NCBI RefSeq assembly: GCF_001570525.1
Contig: NZ_BBXC01000012.1
Span: 438,576-502,575 of the forward strand
Direction of reading: 5' to 3'
DNA from: Herbidospora sakaeratensis
GTDB taxonomy: Bacteria > Actinomycetota > Actinomycetes > Streptosporangiales > Streptosporangiaceae
Length of the DNA: 64,000 nt
Shown here one piece after another: positions 8,331-16,637 of the stretch; the first letter of the stretch is position 1, and each line of letters opens with the position of its first letter. Under the pieces are notes generated by a model. The model did not search any database. It had not been told where the DNA came from and saw only the letters and a list, made by a program, of their open reading frames with translations. A program made the translations under genes and the position numbers.

Positions 8331-9206
8331 CTAACGGGACAGCATCGTGCTCTCGGCCGTGTTCCAGAAGCGGGTCAGGGCCGCCGCCGTCGTCTCCGGG
8401 GCCTCGACCGCGGGGGAATGGACCGCCCCCGGCACCACGACGCATTCGCAGTCGAGCCGGTCGGCCATCTCGGCCTGCAGGCGGGGCGGCCAGCCGTCGT
8501 CGTGCTCCCCGTAGAGGACCAGGGTCGCCAGGCCCGATTCGGCCAGTTCGTCGACGCGGTCGTCGGCGTCGAGGACCGCCCGGCCCATGGACTCCAGCCC
8601 CACCAGGGAGTTGGCGAACAGGCGGCGGCGGAGGAAGGCCACGATCTCCTCGGGGACCCCGGCGCGCAGCGCGTCGGGTTCCATCTTCTCGGTCCACATG
8701 GCTTCGAGGCCGAGCTCGGGCATCTTCGCCAGCATGCGCCGGCCGGCCGCCTCGCGGGCGCCGACCATGCCGGCCGGGCCGGAGCTCATGAGGGTGTACG
8801 ACGCCAGTTTGCCGGTGCCGTCGAGCACCGTCTCGCGGGTGACGAGGCCGCCGAACGAGTGGCCCAGCAGGTGGACGGGCTCTCCGCCGCCCACGACGGC
8901 CACCAGGGAGTCGACGTCGCGGCCCAGGGCCGCGCAGGTGTAGGCGGCGGGGTCGTCGGGGCCCGGCGTCTCGAACTGGCCGCGCAGATCGATGGCCACC
9001 ACGCGGCGGCCCGCCTGGGCCAGGGTCTGCAGCACCGAGAGGAAGTCTTCCTTGCTGCCCGTGTAGCCGGGCACCAGCAGGGCCGGCCACCGGTCGGGCA
9101 GCCCGCTGCCGGGCAGGGCCTCAAGGGCGGCGAACACCCCTTCAGGGGTTTCGATCCGCTTCGGGCTCACTCCGGGTGGCAGGTCCAGGAATCTCGGCGT
9201 ACTCAC
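8331..9206 (-). CDS. Alpha/beta-fold hydrolase
   Basis: This 291-residue protein shows the alpha/beta hydrolase order: oxyanion region LLVPGYTGSKEDF, strand RRVVAIDLRGQFETPGPDD, nucleophile elbow GHSFGG (Ser about 118), acid region LVLYGEHDDGWPP, and a C-terminal His in VPGAVHSPAVEAP. No cap domain allows a precise substrate. The start is GTG at 9206; TATCGT lies eight bases upstream with no ribosome site. It is convergent with the RecB-like gene (9 bases between stops) and lies downstream of the helicase terminator. Confidence 0.8.
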   Translation of the reverse strand: MSTPRFLDLPPGVSPKRIETPEGVFAALEALPGSGLPDRWPALLVPGYTGSKEDFLSVLQTLAQAGRRVVAIDLRGQFETPGPDDPAAYTCAALGRDVDSLVAVVGGGEPVHLLGHSFGGLVTRETVLDGTGKLASYTLMSSGPAGMVGAREAAGRRMLAKMPELGLEAMWTEKMEPDALRAGVPEEIVAFLRRRLFANSLVGLESMGRAVLDADDRVDELAESGLATLVLYGEHDDGWPPRLQAEMADRLDCECVVVPGAVHSPAVEAPETTAAALTRFWNTAESTMLSR

Positions 9207-9227
9207 GTGAAGCCACGATACTGAAAC

Positions 9228-9264
9228 CCGCAGGGCGCCGCAGATGAGCAGCGGAGCCCTGCGG
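9228..9264 (-). terminator. Hairpin terminator after the DEAD-box helicase gene
   Basis: CCGCAGGGC (9228-9236) and GCCCTGCGG (9256-9264) pair perfectly, and an inner CCGC/GCGG pair can extend the fold. It lies 9 bases beyond the helicase stop codon. There is no long T-run, which is normal in high-GC actinomycetes. Confidence 0.65.
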
Positions 9265-9272
9265 TGTCAGGG

Positions 9273-11021
9273 CTAGTTCCGGCGCGGACGCGGGCGGTTG
9301 CCGCCGGAGCCGGAGTGACGGCCGTTGCCGCGCGCGGCCTTGCGCTCGGTGGCGGCCGAGGGCGCGGGCAGGTCGTCTTCGGTGGCCAGGTCGGGCGAAC
9401 GGAAGACGATCGCGAACGGGCTGGCCGGGATGATCTTCTCGGGTTCGGCCGGCCGGGTGGTCTCCATGGGAGTCACCTCCACCTCTTCCTCAACTTCGTG
9501 AATCTCATCGTGAATCGGATCGAGGATGTCGCCCTCGAAGAGGGCGGGTGCCTCGGGAACCTCGGGGACCTCGACGACCTTGTCGGCCTCGACGACGTCG
9601 GCGATGGTCTCGGTGACCGTCTCGGCGACCGTCTCGGTGACATCGTCGGACGTGCGGCCGCCACGGGTGCGACGGCGGTTGCGGGCCGGGCGCTCCCTGC
9701 GCTCGTCCTTCTCCCTGTCGCGGTCCTTGTCGCGGTCACGGTCCTTGTCGCGGCGGCTGCGGGTGCGGCCGGTCTCGCCGAGGTCTTCGATCTCCTCGGC
9801 GTCGAGGCCGGCCCGCGAGCGGTTGGCGCGCGGCAGCACGCCCTTGGTGCCCGGCGGGATGCGCAGCTCTTCGAGCAGGTGGGGCGAGCTGGAGTAGGAC
9901 TCGGCCGGCTCGGGGTTGCCGAGGCCCAGCGCGTTGTTGATGACCTTCCAGCGGGTCATCTCGGTCCACTCCATGAACGTCACCGCGACGCCGGTGCGAC
10001 CGGCCCGGCCGGTCCGGCCGATGCGGTGGACGTAGGTCTTCTCGTCCTGCGGCAGGTCGTAGTTGACCACGTGGGTGACGTCGTCGATGTCGATGCCGCG
10101 GGCCGCCACGTCGGTGGCCACCAGCACGTCGATCTTGCCGTTGCGGAACGCCCGCAGGGCCTGCTCGCGCTGGCCCTGGCCGAGGTCGCCGTGGACGGCC
10201 GCCGCCGCGAACCCGCGGTCGCGCAACTGCTCGTGGACCATGTCGCAGGCCCGTTTGGTCTCGCAGAAGACCATCGTGAGGCCCCGGCCCTCGGCCTGCA
10301 GCAGCCGGGACAGGATCTCGATCTTGTCCATCCGGTGGGTGCGGTAGACGAACTGGGTGACCTGCGAGGGGGCGTCGTTCTCCGCCTCGGTGGTCTCCGC
10401 GCGCACGTGGATCGGACGGGTCAGGTAGCGCCGCGACAGGGCCACGATCTCGCCCGGCATGGTGGCCGAGAAGAGCATGGTCTGCCGCTGTTCCGGCACC
10501 AGCTTGATGATGCGTTCGATGTCGGGCAGGAAGCCCAGGTCGAGCATCCGGTCGGCCTCGTCGAGCACCATCATGGTGATCTGGCTGAGGTCGAGGTGCT
10601 TCTGCTTGATCAGGTCGAGCATCCGGCCCGGGGTGCCGACGATCACGTCGACCCCGCTCTTGAGCGCCTCGACCTGCGGCTCGTAGGCGCGCCCGCCGTA
10701 GACGGTCAGGATGCGGGAGCCGAGCTTCCCGGCGGCCAGGACCAAGTCTTCGGTCACCTGGAGAGCCAGCTCACGGGTCGGGACCAGAACGAGGCCCCGG
10801 GGCTTCTTGCGGTTCTTGCGTGGCTTCCCGACGGACTGGAGCATCGCGACGCCGAAGGCGTAGGTCTTGCCGGTGCCGGTGCGGGCCTGGCCGATGACAT
10901 CCTGGCCGGACAGCGCGAGGGGGAGAGCCATCTCCTGAATCGGGAAAGGTGAGACGATGCCCTCGGTCTCCAGGGCATCGGCGATCTCTGGGATGACACC
11001 CAGGTCTCGGAACGTCGTAAT
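9273..11021 (-). CDS. DEAD-box ATP-dependent RNA helicase, apparent ATT start
   Basis: This 582-residue protein has all superfamily-2 motifs: Q motif (FPIQEMALPLA), Walker A (ARTGTGKT), Ia (PTRELALQ), DEAD (VLDEADRMLDLGF), SAT (LFSATMP), and the second RecA domain to HRIGRTGRAG. A long Arg/Glu/Asp-rich tail (about residues 400-582) is typical of actinobacterial cold-shock/RNA-decay helicases. Homologues begin M-T-T-F-R-[DE]-L. Here that position is ATT-ACG-ACG-TTC (11021), with GAGG nine bases upstream and no in-frame ATG, GTG or TTG nearby. The alternative is GTG at 11186, which would add 55 residues that look non-coding. The first in-frame ATG downstream would delete part of the Q motif. 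Confidence 0.85.
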   Translation of the reverse strand: MTTFRDLGVIPEIADALETEGIVSPFPIQEMALPLALSGQDVIGQARTGTGKTYAFGVAMLQSVGKPRKNRKKPRGLVLVPTRELALQVTEDLVLAAGKLGSRILTVYGGRAYEPQVEALKSGVDVIVGTPGRMLDLIKQKHLDLSQITMMVLDEADRMLDLGFLPDIERIIKLVPEQRQTMLFSATMPGEIVALSRRYLTRPIHVRAETTEAENDAPSQVTQFVYRTHRMDKIEILSRLLQAEGRGLTMVFCETKRACDMVHEQLRDRGFAAAAVHGDLGQGQREQALRAFRNGKIDVLVATDVAARGIDIDDVTHVVNYDLPQDEKTYVHRIGRTGRAGRTGVAVTFMEWTEMTRWKVINNALGLGNPEPAESYSSSPHLLEELRIPPGTKGVLPRANRSRAGLDAEEIEDLGETGRTRSRRDKDRDRDKDRDREKDERRERPARNRRRTRGGRTSDDVTETVAETVTETIADVVEADKVVEVPEVPEAPALFEGDILDPIHDEIHEVEEEVEVTPMETTRPAEPEKIIPASPFAIVFRSPDLATEDDLPAPSAATERKAARGNGRHSGSGGNRPRPRRN

Positions 11022-11282
11022 CGTCGCCTGCCTCAGTCGTGTGGCGAAGGCGGTTTCGTGACCAAACGGGCTCGCGTGCCGGGTCCTTACGAAAGGCGCC
11101 TTCGACGTCGTACGCGACCGCGCGCAGCCAAACTCTCTGGGGGTTACCGGGAACAGATACCCCGGATCAACACAGTGCGGTCGCACTTCTCACCGAGCAG
11201 TCTACTCGATACCACAGCTGCTAACCGATTTGCGGCGTGTTTCGCATGTTTCTTCGAGAGACCCTGCCCCTACGCTGCTGCC

Positions 11283-11936
11283 ATGACCATTTCCCGGCCC
11301 GGTGTCGTCGACCTTCTGGGCGTGCTCGCCTACGCCGAGCTCACCGCGTTCCTCCGGATGGCGCAGGACGCCTCCGTGCTGGCCCCCTCGCTGACCGACA
11401 GGGCCGCGCTCGGCGACGTGGCGGCCACCGAATACGGCCACTTCCGGCTGGTGCGCGACCGGATCGCCGATCTCGGCGCCGACCCGGAGGAGGCGATGGC
11501 CCCGTTCGCCGACGCCCTCGACGCCTGGCACGAGCAGACCCAGCCGGGCGACTGGTACGAGGCCCTGGTGAAGGCCTACGTCGGCACCGGCCTGGCCGGC
11601 GACTTCTACCGGGTGGCCGCCCGCCGGGTCGACGAGGAGACCCAGAAACTGGTCGACCAGGCGCTGGCCGACGAGGCGCGCTCGGAACTGGTCGTCGAAC
11701 GCGTCAGGAAGGCGCTGGCGGAGGATCCGCGCCTGGGCGGCCGGCTGGCCCTGTGGGCGCGGCGGCTGGTCGGCGAGGCGCTGAGCCAGGCCCACCGGGT
11801 CGCCACGGCCCGGCCGGAACTGGCCGAACTGCTCGTCGACGGCGACGACCTGGCCGCCATCGGACGCATGTTCGCCCAGCTGACAGAGGAGCACGGCAAG
11901 CGGATGTCGGCGCTCGGGCTCACTCCCGGGGGCTGA
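11283..11936 (+). CDS. Ferritin-like fold protein (MiaE-like)
   Basis: This 217-residue, almost all-helical protein has acidic and His residues in the pattern of a ferritin-like diiron four-helix bundle: Glu in LAYAELTAF, E-x-x-H in ATEYGHF, Glu residues in RRVDEETQKLV and in DEARSELV, and a final TEEHGKRM. It corresponds to the ferritin-like/tRNA-hydroxylase-type proteins that lie next to a DEAD-box helicase in many actinomycetes; the real substrate is unknown. ATG at 11283 has TACGCT ending six bases upstream and no ribosome site, so the mRNA is probably leaderless. It diverges from the helicase gene across about 260 bases. Confidence 0.75.
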   Translation: MTISRPGVVDLLGVLAYAELTAFLRMAQDASVLAPSLTDRAALGDVAATEYGHFRLVRDRIADLGADPEEAMAPFADALDAWHEQTQPGDWYEALVKAYVGTGLAGDFYRVAARRVDEETQKLVDQALADEARSELVVERVRKALAEDPRLGGRLALWARRLVGEALSQAHRVATARPELAELLVDGDDLAAIGRMFAQLTEEHGKRMSALGLTPGG

Positions 11937-12182
11937 ATCAGGCGTCCCAGAGTAATGATCGAGAGGCGTGAAGGCGCCATTGGGTTGTACCGTGCGAGTT
12001 ATGAGGGCCTCGCGCCGCTACGGCAGTTCCTTGACAAGATGTGGACCGAACCGATGGGCCTCCCGCGCGGTGTTGCGCCGGGCGAGCTCAGGATGCCCGA
12101 CCATCAGCAGACGCAGGGACGACGCACACATCCCACGCAGACGTCCGCCGGGCTGTATCCACGGTCCCCGTTAGAAGCCAAT

Positions 12183-12209
12183 GGGCGCCGCCGTCCAAAA
12201 GCGGCGCCC
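12183..12209 (-). terminator. Perfect hairpin terminator after the DUF3107 gene
   Basis: GGGCGCCGC (12183-12191) pairs with GCGGCGCCC (12201-12209) around a nine-base loop that includes AAAA. It lies 12 bases past the DUF3107 stop codon. The rest of the 285-base space from 11937 to 12221 holds nothing I can identify. Confidence 0.75.
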
Positions 12210-12221
12210 GAAGGCGTTCAT

Positions 12222-12452
12222 CTAGAGAGTGCCGCCGAACCCGACCGAACGGCTGGCTCCCTCGCCGATCTCGATGAAGCCGAGCGCCGCTACGGGCACG
12301 ATCACCCGGTTTCCCTTGACGTCGGTGATGGAGAAGACGCCGCGGTCGGCCGCGAGCGCGTTGCGGATCTCCGCCTCGATCTCCTCGACGGTGAGGTCGG
12401 TCTCGACGACGAGTTCACGGTGCACCGACTGCACGCCGATCTTGATTTCCAT
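12222..12452 (-). CDS. DUF3107 family protein
   Basis: This 76-residue protein matches DUF3107 over its full length: MEIKIGVQSVHRELVVET, then a helix with VEEIEAEIRNALA, then NRVIVPVAALGFIEIGE and the C-terminal VGFGG. DUF3107 is a small, widespread actinobacterial family of unknown function. AAAGGGG lies a few bases before the ATG. The gene lies downstream of the TetR regulator gene on the same strand, an arrangement also found in Streptomyces, and is closed by the hairpin at 12183-12209. Confidence 0.85.
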   Translation of the reverse strand: MEIKIGVQSVHRELVVETDLTVEEIEAEIRNALAADRGVFSITDVKGNRVIVPVAALGFIEIGEGASRSVGFGGTL

Positions 12453-12532
12453 CTGGGCCCCTTTCGAGAGGGTTCCATCGTGGCCCCCGGAATCGCCGCG
12501 GCAGAGCCCTGATCGCGGCGGGCGTAAACCGG

Positions 12533-13153
12533 CTAGGTCGTGCGGGGGAAACCGCCGATGCCGCGCCAGGCGAGACGGGCGATGAGCCCGGCCGCGGCGT
12601 CTTTCGGGATCGCGCCGCCGCTGGTCAGCCAGTAGCGGGCGCTGACCTCGGCCATGCCGACGAGCCCGACGCCGAGCAGGTGGGCGTCTTCGCTGGAGCA
12701 GCCGGTGTCCTCCTGGATCACCTCGGCGATCGCGTCGGCGCTCTGCCGCAGCGAGCGTTCCATGCGCTCGCGCACGGCCGCGACGTTGCGCAGGTCGCTC
12801 TCGAAGACCAGGCGGAAGGCCTCGCCCTGGCTGGAGACGAAGTCGAAGAACGCGCCGATGGCGGCCTGGACACGCTGCTTGTTGTCGGTCGTGGAGGCCA
12901 GCGCCTCCTTGCAGCGCGAGACCATGTCGTCGACGTGGACGTCGAGCAGCGCCAGGTAGAGCTCGAGCTTGCCCGGGAAGTGCTGGTAGAGCACCGGCTT
13001 GCTGACGCCGGCCCGCTCGGCGATCTCGTCCATGGCGGCGGCGTGGTAGCCGTTCTCGACGAAGACCTCTTGGGCGGCGCTGAGCAGCTGGCGACGGCGG
13101 GCGAGCCGGGGCAGCCGGGTGCCCCGGGGCTTGGCGTCCGGGGTAGCGGTCAC
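12533..13153 (-). CDS. TetR/AcrR family transcriptional regulator
   Basis: This 206-residue protein has an N-terminal helix-turn-helix domain typical of TetR: LLSAAQEVFVENGYHAAAMD, IAERAGVSKPVLYQHFPGKL, ELYLALL. The C-terminal domain (about 75-206) would bind an unknown ligand. GTG at 13153 is selected because AAGGAGAG ends five bases upstream; a GTG 15 bases earlier lies before the ribosome site. The sequence around ASTTDNKQRV and FRLVFESDLRN matches a conserved actinobacterial TetR group near the DUF3107 gene. Direct targets are not evident; no clear palindrome is seen between the start and the next gene. Confidence 0.9.
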   Translation of the reverse strand: MTATPDAKPRGTRLPRLARRRQLLSAAQEVFVENGYHAAAMDEIAERAGVSKPVLYQHFPGKLELYLALLDVHVDDMVSRCKEALASTTDNKQRVQAAIGAFFDFVSSQGEAFRLVFESDLRNVAAVRERMERSLRQSADAIAEVIQEDTGCSSEDAHLLGVGLVGMAEVSARYWLTSGGAIPKDAAAGLIARLAWRGIGGFPRTT

Positions 13154-13228
13154 GGCCTCTCCTTGCACGCGGGCTTCATCGATCGGGTTTCCTGGCGGGG
13201 GCCACCATCCTACGGCTGGGCCACCAGG

Positions 13229-13414
13229 TCAGCGATAGTCGTCCTCGTCGTCGGCGTATGTCCGGTTCTGGTCGGTGGCGTCCGCCGGGTCGGCCTCCAG
13301 GGGCAGATCTTCCGGCCAGGGGTTTTCTTCGGGTTCGTCGTCGAGGGGGCGGTTCTGCTCGGCGACGTCGGCCTCGGTGGCCTCGCTGGTGGCTTCGCTT
13401 CCGCTCTCGGACAT
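13229..13414 (-). CDS. Small acidic hypothetical protein
   Basis: This 61-residue protein (MSESGSEATSEATEADVAEQ at the start) is rich in Glu, Asp and Ala and is predicted to be disordered. Its support is the ribosome site, GAGAGGAGG, five bases before the ATG at 13414. It lies between the NHEJ polymerase gene and the TetR gene, all on the same strand. I do not recognise a family. Confidence 0.6.
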   Translation of the reverse strand: MSESGSEATSEATEADVAEQNRPLDDEPEENPWPEDLPLEADPADATDQNRTYADDEDDYR

Positions 13415-13436
13415 GGCGTCCTCCTCTCGGCCCACA

Positions 13437-14303
13437 CTACGGGAACAGGTCTCCGGACGCCTCGACCCGTGCCAGCACATCGGACGTGGTGAACCTGAGC
13501 TGGTCGGGGTGGTCGCAGCCGGCCACTTCTTCCCAGGTCAGCGGGGTGGAGACGGTCGGATGCGGGTTGGCGCGCATCGAGTAGACGGCGACGGTGGTCT
13601 TGGCCGGGTTGTTCTGGCTCCAGTCGATGAACACCTTCCCCGGGCGTTCGCGTCTAGCCATCACGGCGGTGACGAAGTCGTGCCGGCGGGCCAGCCGTTC
13701 GGCGATCGCCCTGGCGAACTCCGAGGTGCTCACCTCCGAGGTCCACGGCACGTGGAGCTGCATGCCCTTGTTGCCGCTGGTCTTGGCGAAGCAGTCGAGG
13801 CCCTCGCCGGCCAGGGTGTCGCGCAGCAGCAGCGCCACCTCGCAGCACTCGACGATCGTCGCCGGGGCCCCCGGGTCGAGGTCGAAGACCAGCAGGTCGG
13901 GCGGCAGCGGGTCGCCGTCGGGGGAGACCCGCCACATGGGCACGTGCAGTTCCAGGGCGGCCAGGTTGGCGTAGTAGACCAGAGTCGGCAGGTCGTCGAC
14001 GATCGCGAAGTCGATGGTCTCGCGGTCCTTGGTGCTGCCGGGGACGGGCAGACGTACACGGCGGACCCACGACGGCGTGTGGGCGGGCGCGTTCTTCTCG
14101 AAGAAGAAGGCCCCGCCGACGCCGTTCGGGTAGCGCTTCACGGTGAGCGGGCGCCCGCGCAGATGGGGGAGCAGGACCGGCGCGATCCGGGTGTAGTAGT
14201 CGATCACCTCGGCCTTGGTGAACCCGGCCTCCGGGTAGAGGGTCTTGCCGAGGTTGGTCAGCACCAGGTCACGGCCCTCGACCTGGACGGGCACCTTCTT
14301 CAC
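13437..14303 (-). CDS. ligD-pol: NHEJ primase/polymerase (LigD polymerase domain, stand-alone)
   Basis: This 288-residue protein is the archaeo-eukaryotic primase-type polymerase domain of LigD. Visible features: LTNLGKTLYPEAGFTKAEVI at the N-terminus, LRGRPLTVKRYPNGV, the metal-binding D-x-D in LLVFDLDPG, AKTSGNKGMQLHVP, and VFIDWSQNN (third acidic residue) with KTTVAVYSMRA. In NHEJ it adds (ribo)nucleotides at broken ends before sealing. The GTG at 14303 overlaps the TGA of the ligase gene (GTGA), indicating translational coupling. No 3'-phosphoesterase domain is fused to it or encoded nearby. Confidence 0.9.
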   Translation of the reverse strand: MKKVPVQVEGRDLVLTNLGKTLYPEAGFTKAEVIDYYTRIAPVLLPHLRGRPLTVKRYPNGVGGAFFFEKNAPAHTPSWVRRVRLPVPGSTKDRETIDFAIVDDLPTLVYYANLAALELHVPMWRVSPDGDPLPPDLLVFDLDPGAPATIVECCEVALLLRDTLAGEGLDCFAKTSGNKGMQLHVPWTSEVSTSEFARAIAERLARRHDFVTAVMARRERPGKVFIDWSQNNPAKTTVAVYSMRANPHPTVSTPLTWEEVAGCDHPDQLRFTTSDVLARVEASGDLFP

Positions 14304-15229
14304 AACCGCACCTCCGCCGGGATCTTGTCCGGCCGCAGGCCGCGCCAGGCGGGGGCGCGCAGGCGTCCCTCGGTGGTCTGGTTGGCGTAGGCGACCTCGC
14401 CGACGATCTCGGGGCGCACCCAGCGCGCGTCTCTGGCGATCTCCCGGGGCAGTTCTCTCGTGTACGCGCTGCGCGGGATCTCCAGCGGTGCGAGCAACGC
14501 GTGAAGCTCGTCGAGGGCGGCGTCGCTGAACCCCGTGCCGACATGACCCAGGAAGACGAAGCCGTCGGGGCCGAAGGCCCCCATCAGCAGCGACCCGATG
14601 CCGCCCGATCTGCGGCCCTTGCCCGGCCGCCAGCCGCCGATGACGACCTCGCGTTCGGTCACGTTCTTCACCTTGACCCACCAGGGTGACCGGGTGCCCG
14701 GTCGGTACCGCGAGTCGACGTGCTTGGCCACCACCCCTTCGAGCCCCTGCTCGACGGTGGCCGCCACCACGTCGGGGTGGCAGGGAAAGGTGGGCGCGAC
14801 CGTGATGCCGAGCGACTCCAGCAGCGCCCGCCGTTCGTGGTAGGGCCGGTCGAGCAGCGCCTCGCCGTCGAGGGCGAGCAGATCGAAGGGCATGTACGTC
14901 ACCGGCACTGCCCGCAGCAGCCCGTGGGCGCCCGGGTCGCCGACGTGCATGCGCCGCTGGATCAGCTCGAACGAGGGTTTCCCGTCGTGGTCGAACGCGA
15001 CGACCTCCCCGTCGAGCACGACCGAGCGGCCGGGCACCTCCAGGCCGGCGACCTCGGGATAACGCCCGGTGACCTCGACGCCCCTGCGGCCGAACAGCCG
15101 GGGCGAGCCCTCCAGGTAGGCGAGCACCCGGATGCCGTCCCACTTGACCTCGAGCACGTAATGGGCGCCGTCCGACGGCAGCGGGCCGGGGACGGCGAGC
15201 ATCGGTTCGACCGGGTATGGCAGTGCCAC
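14300..15229 (-). CDS. ligD-lig: ATP-dependent DNA ligase (LigD ligase domain, stand-alone)
   Basis: This 309-residue protein is an ATP-dependent ligase of the LigD type. The adenylation motif I is E-V-K29-W-D-G-I-R, with K29 as the lysine that takes AMP. Downstream are LDGEVVAFD (motif III region), LEGVVAKHVDSRY (motif IV) and WVKVKN (motif V), then the OB-fold with GHVGTGFSDAALDEL. It seals broken ends in Ku-dependent NHEJ. GTG at 15229 starts the gene. It diverges from ku with about 77 bases between the starts, so both are probably controlled from one short promoter region. Confidence 0.9.
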   Translation of the reverse strand: MALPYPVEPMLAVPGPLPSDGAHYVLEVKWDGIRVLAYLEGSPRLFGRRGVEVTGRYPEVAGLEVPGRSVVLDGEVVAFDHDGKPSFELIQRRMHVGDPGAHGLLRAVPVTYMPFDLLALDGEALLDRPYHERRALLESLGITVAPTFPCHPDVVAATVEQGLEGVVAKHVDSRYRPGTRSPWWVKVKNVTEREVVIGGWRPGKGRRSGGIGSLLMGAFGPDGFVFLGHVGTGFSDAALDELHALLAPLEIPRSAYTRELPREIARDARWVRPEIVGEVAYANQTTEGRLRAPAWRGLRPDKIPAEVRL

Positions 15230-15306
15230 AGGGGGTATGTGCCCATTAGGTAAGTCATCTGAATCCCGACATGGCGGTATTCGAACACAGAGACGAGAAT
15301 GTGGCT

Positions 15307-16137
15307 ATGCGCAGCATCTGGAAGGGCGCCATCTCGTTCGGCCTGGTGACGATCCCCGTGAAGCTCTACTCGGCGACCGAGCAGAAGGACGTCTCCTTCC
15401 ACCAGGTGCACCGTGAGGACGGCGGCCGGATCAGATACAAGCGCGTGTGCACCGTCGACGGCGAAGAGGTCGCCTACGCCGACATCGCCAAGGGCTACGA
15501 ACTGCCCACCGGCGACATGGTGGTGCTGACCGACGACGACTTCGCCGACCTGCCGCTGTCGAGCTCCCGCCGCATCGACGTCCTCCAGTTCACCCCGGTG
15601 GAGCAGATCGACCCCATCTACTTCGCCAAGTCCTACTTCCTGGAGCCCGACGCCCAGGGCGCGAAGCCCTACGTGCTGCTGCGCGACGCGCTGGAGCGGT
15701 CGGGCCAGGTCGCGATCGTGAAGGTCGCGCTGCGTCAGCGCGAGTCGCTGGCCACCCTGCGGGTACGCGACGGGATCTTCGTCCTGGAGACGATGCTCTG
15801 GCCCGACGAGGTGCGCACCGCCGACTTCCCGTTCCTCGACGAGGACATCGACCTGCGCCCGCAGGAGCTCAAGATGGCCGAGTCGCTGATCGAGACGATG
15901 GTGGGCGACTTCGACCCGGGCGAGTACAAGGACGCGTACAGAGAGGCGCTCCAGGAGGTCATCGACGCCAAGGTGGCCGGGCGCGAGGTGATCCAGGCCG
16001 AGGCGCCGGCCGAGGCGGGCCCCGCCGTCGATCTCATGGCCGCCCTGCGGGCCAGCGTCGACGCCGCGAAGCGCGAACGCGAGGGCGTCCAGAAGAAGAA
16101 GGCGGAGCCCAAGAAGAAGACCCGCAAGACCGCCTAG
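15307..16137 (+). CDS. ku: Non-homologous end-joining protein Ku
   Basis: This 276-residue protein is a bacterial Ku: RSIWKGAISFGLVTIPVKLY, FHQVHREDGGRIRYKRVC, ILQF-like DVLQFTPVEQIDPIYF, YFLEPD, and FPFLDEDIDLRPQELKMAESL. It forms the homodimeric ring that binds DNA ends and recruits LigD. The last 25 residues are Lys-rich (KKKAEPKKKTRKTA), like the basic tails that help Ku bind DNA. ATG at 15307 is favoured because the family starts at this residue and GAGAAT ends exactly six bases before it (leaderless pattern); GTG at 15301 is the alternative. Confidence 0.95.
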   Translation: MRSIWKGAISFGLVTIPVKLYSATEQKDVSFHQVHREDGGRIRYKRVCTVDGEEVAYADIAKGYELPTGDMVVLTDDDFADLPLSSSRRIDVLQFTPVEQIDPIYFAKSYFLEPDAQGAKPYVLLRDALERSGQVAIVKVALRQRESLATLRVRDGIFVLETMLWPDEVRTADFPFLDEDIDLRPQELKMAESLIETMVGDFDPGEYKDAYREALQEVIDAKVAGREVIQAEAPAEAGPAVDLMAALRASVDAAKREREGVQKKKAEPKKKTRKTA

Positions 16138-16493
16138 TAGCGCTCACTGAGCAGCAGGTCGAGCTCGAACTTGTTGCCTCGCCTCAGATAGCCGGCCTGG
16201 GTGTAGCCCACGCGGCCGTTGCCGACGCCGACGACCCGGCGCCACGTGTTCTCCTCGCCGAAGAGCCGGCAGCTGCCGGTGATGAAGTCGCCGAGGTTGT
16301 AGAGGTCGTCAATGATCTTGCTCTTGACGTCGGGCGCCGTGTGGACGGGGGCCGCCGCGTTGAACATGCTCTTGGCCCCCCTCATGAGCTGATACGAGCA
16401 GACCTCCGCGTTCGCGGGGGCCGCCGCCGCGGTCACGAGGGTGCCGGAGGCCAGGGCCGCCGCGACGGCGATACCAGTCAGACGGGTTATCAT
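16134..16493 (-). CDS. Small secreted protein, SH3-like
   Basis: This protein has 119 residues from the ATG at 16493, which follows AGGAG by five bases; two further in-frame start codons lie within six bases upstream. It has a signal peptide ending around APANA, then a mature domain of about 88 residues with two Cys (VCSYQLMRG, GSCRLFG), a VHTAPDVKSKII...LGDFITG stretch and WRRVVGVGNGRVGYTQAGYL. The latter pattern is like an SH3b wall-binding domain, but this is only a resemblance. It overlaps the end of ku by four bases, tail to tail. Confidence 0.7.
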   Translation of the reverse strand: MITRLTGIAVAAALASGTLVTAAAAPANAEVCSYQLMRGAKSMFNAAAPVHTAPDVKSKIIDDLYNLGDFITGSCRLFGEENTWRRVVGVGNGRVGYTQAGYLRRGNKFELDLLLSERY

Positions 16494-16552
16494 CATCACT
16501 CCTAGTAATCATCGTGATCCTTTCGGTGATAACCCTGTGTGACCAAACGAAA

Positions 16553-16584
16553 CGTGCCGCGATGACCGGAGTCATCGCGGCACG
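16553..16584 (-). terminator. Perfect 14-bp hairpin terminator
   Basis: CGTGCCGCGATGAC (16553-16566) pairs without mismatch with GTCATCGCGGCACG (16571-16584) around a CGGA tetraloop. It lies 53 bases past the stop of the His-rich gene and before the next minus-strand gene, so it most likely ends the His-rich transcript. Confidence 0.8.
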
Positions 16585-16637
16585 ATCGTCGCTGGGATCT
16601 CAGAAGACCACTCAGGTCATTCCGTGATCAGGTCCTG

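Noticed and set aside
11955-12512. A 185-codon plus-strand frame across the DUF3107 region
   Set aside because: It has no ribosome site, crosses a terminator and overlaps DUF3107 on the other strand; the composition is not protein-like.
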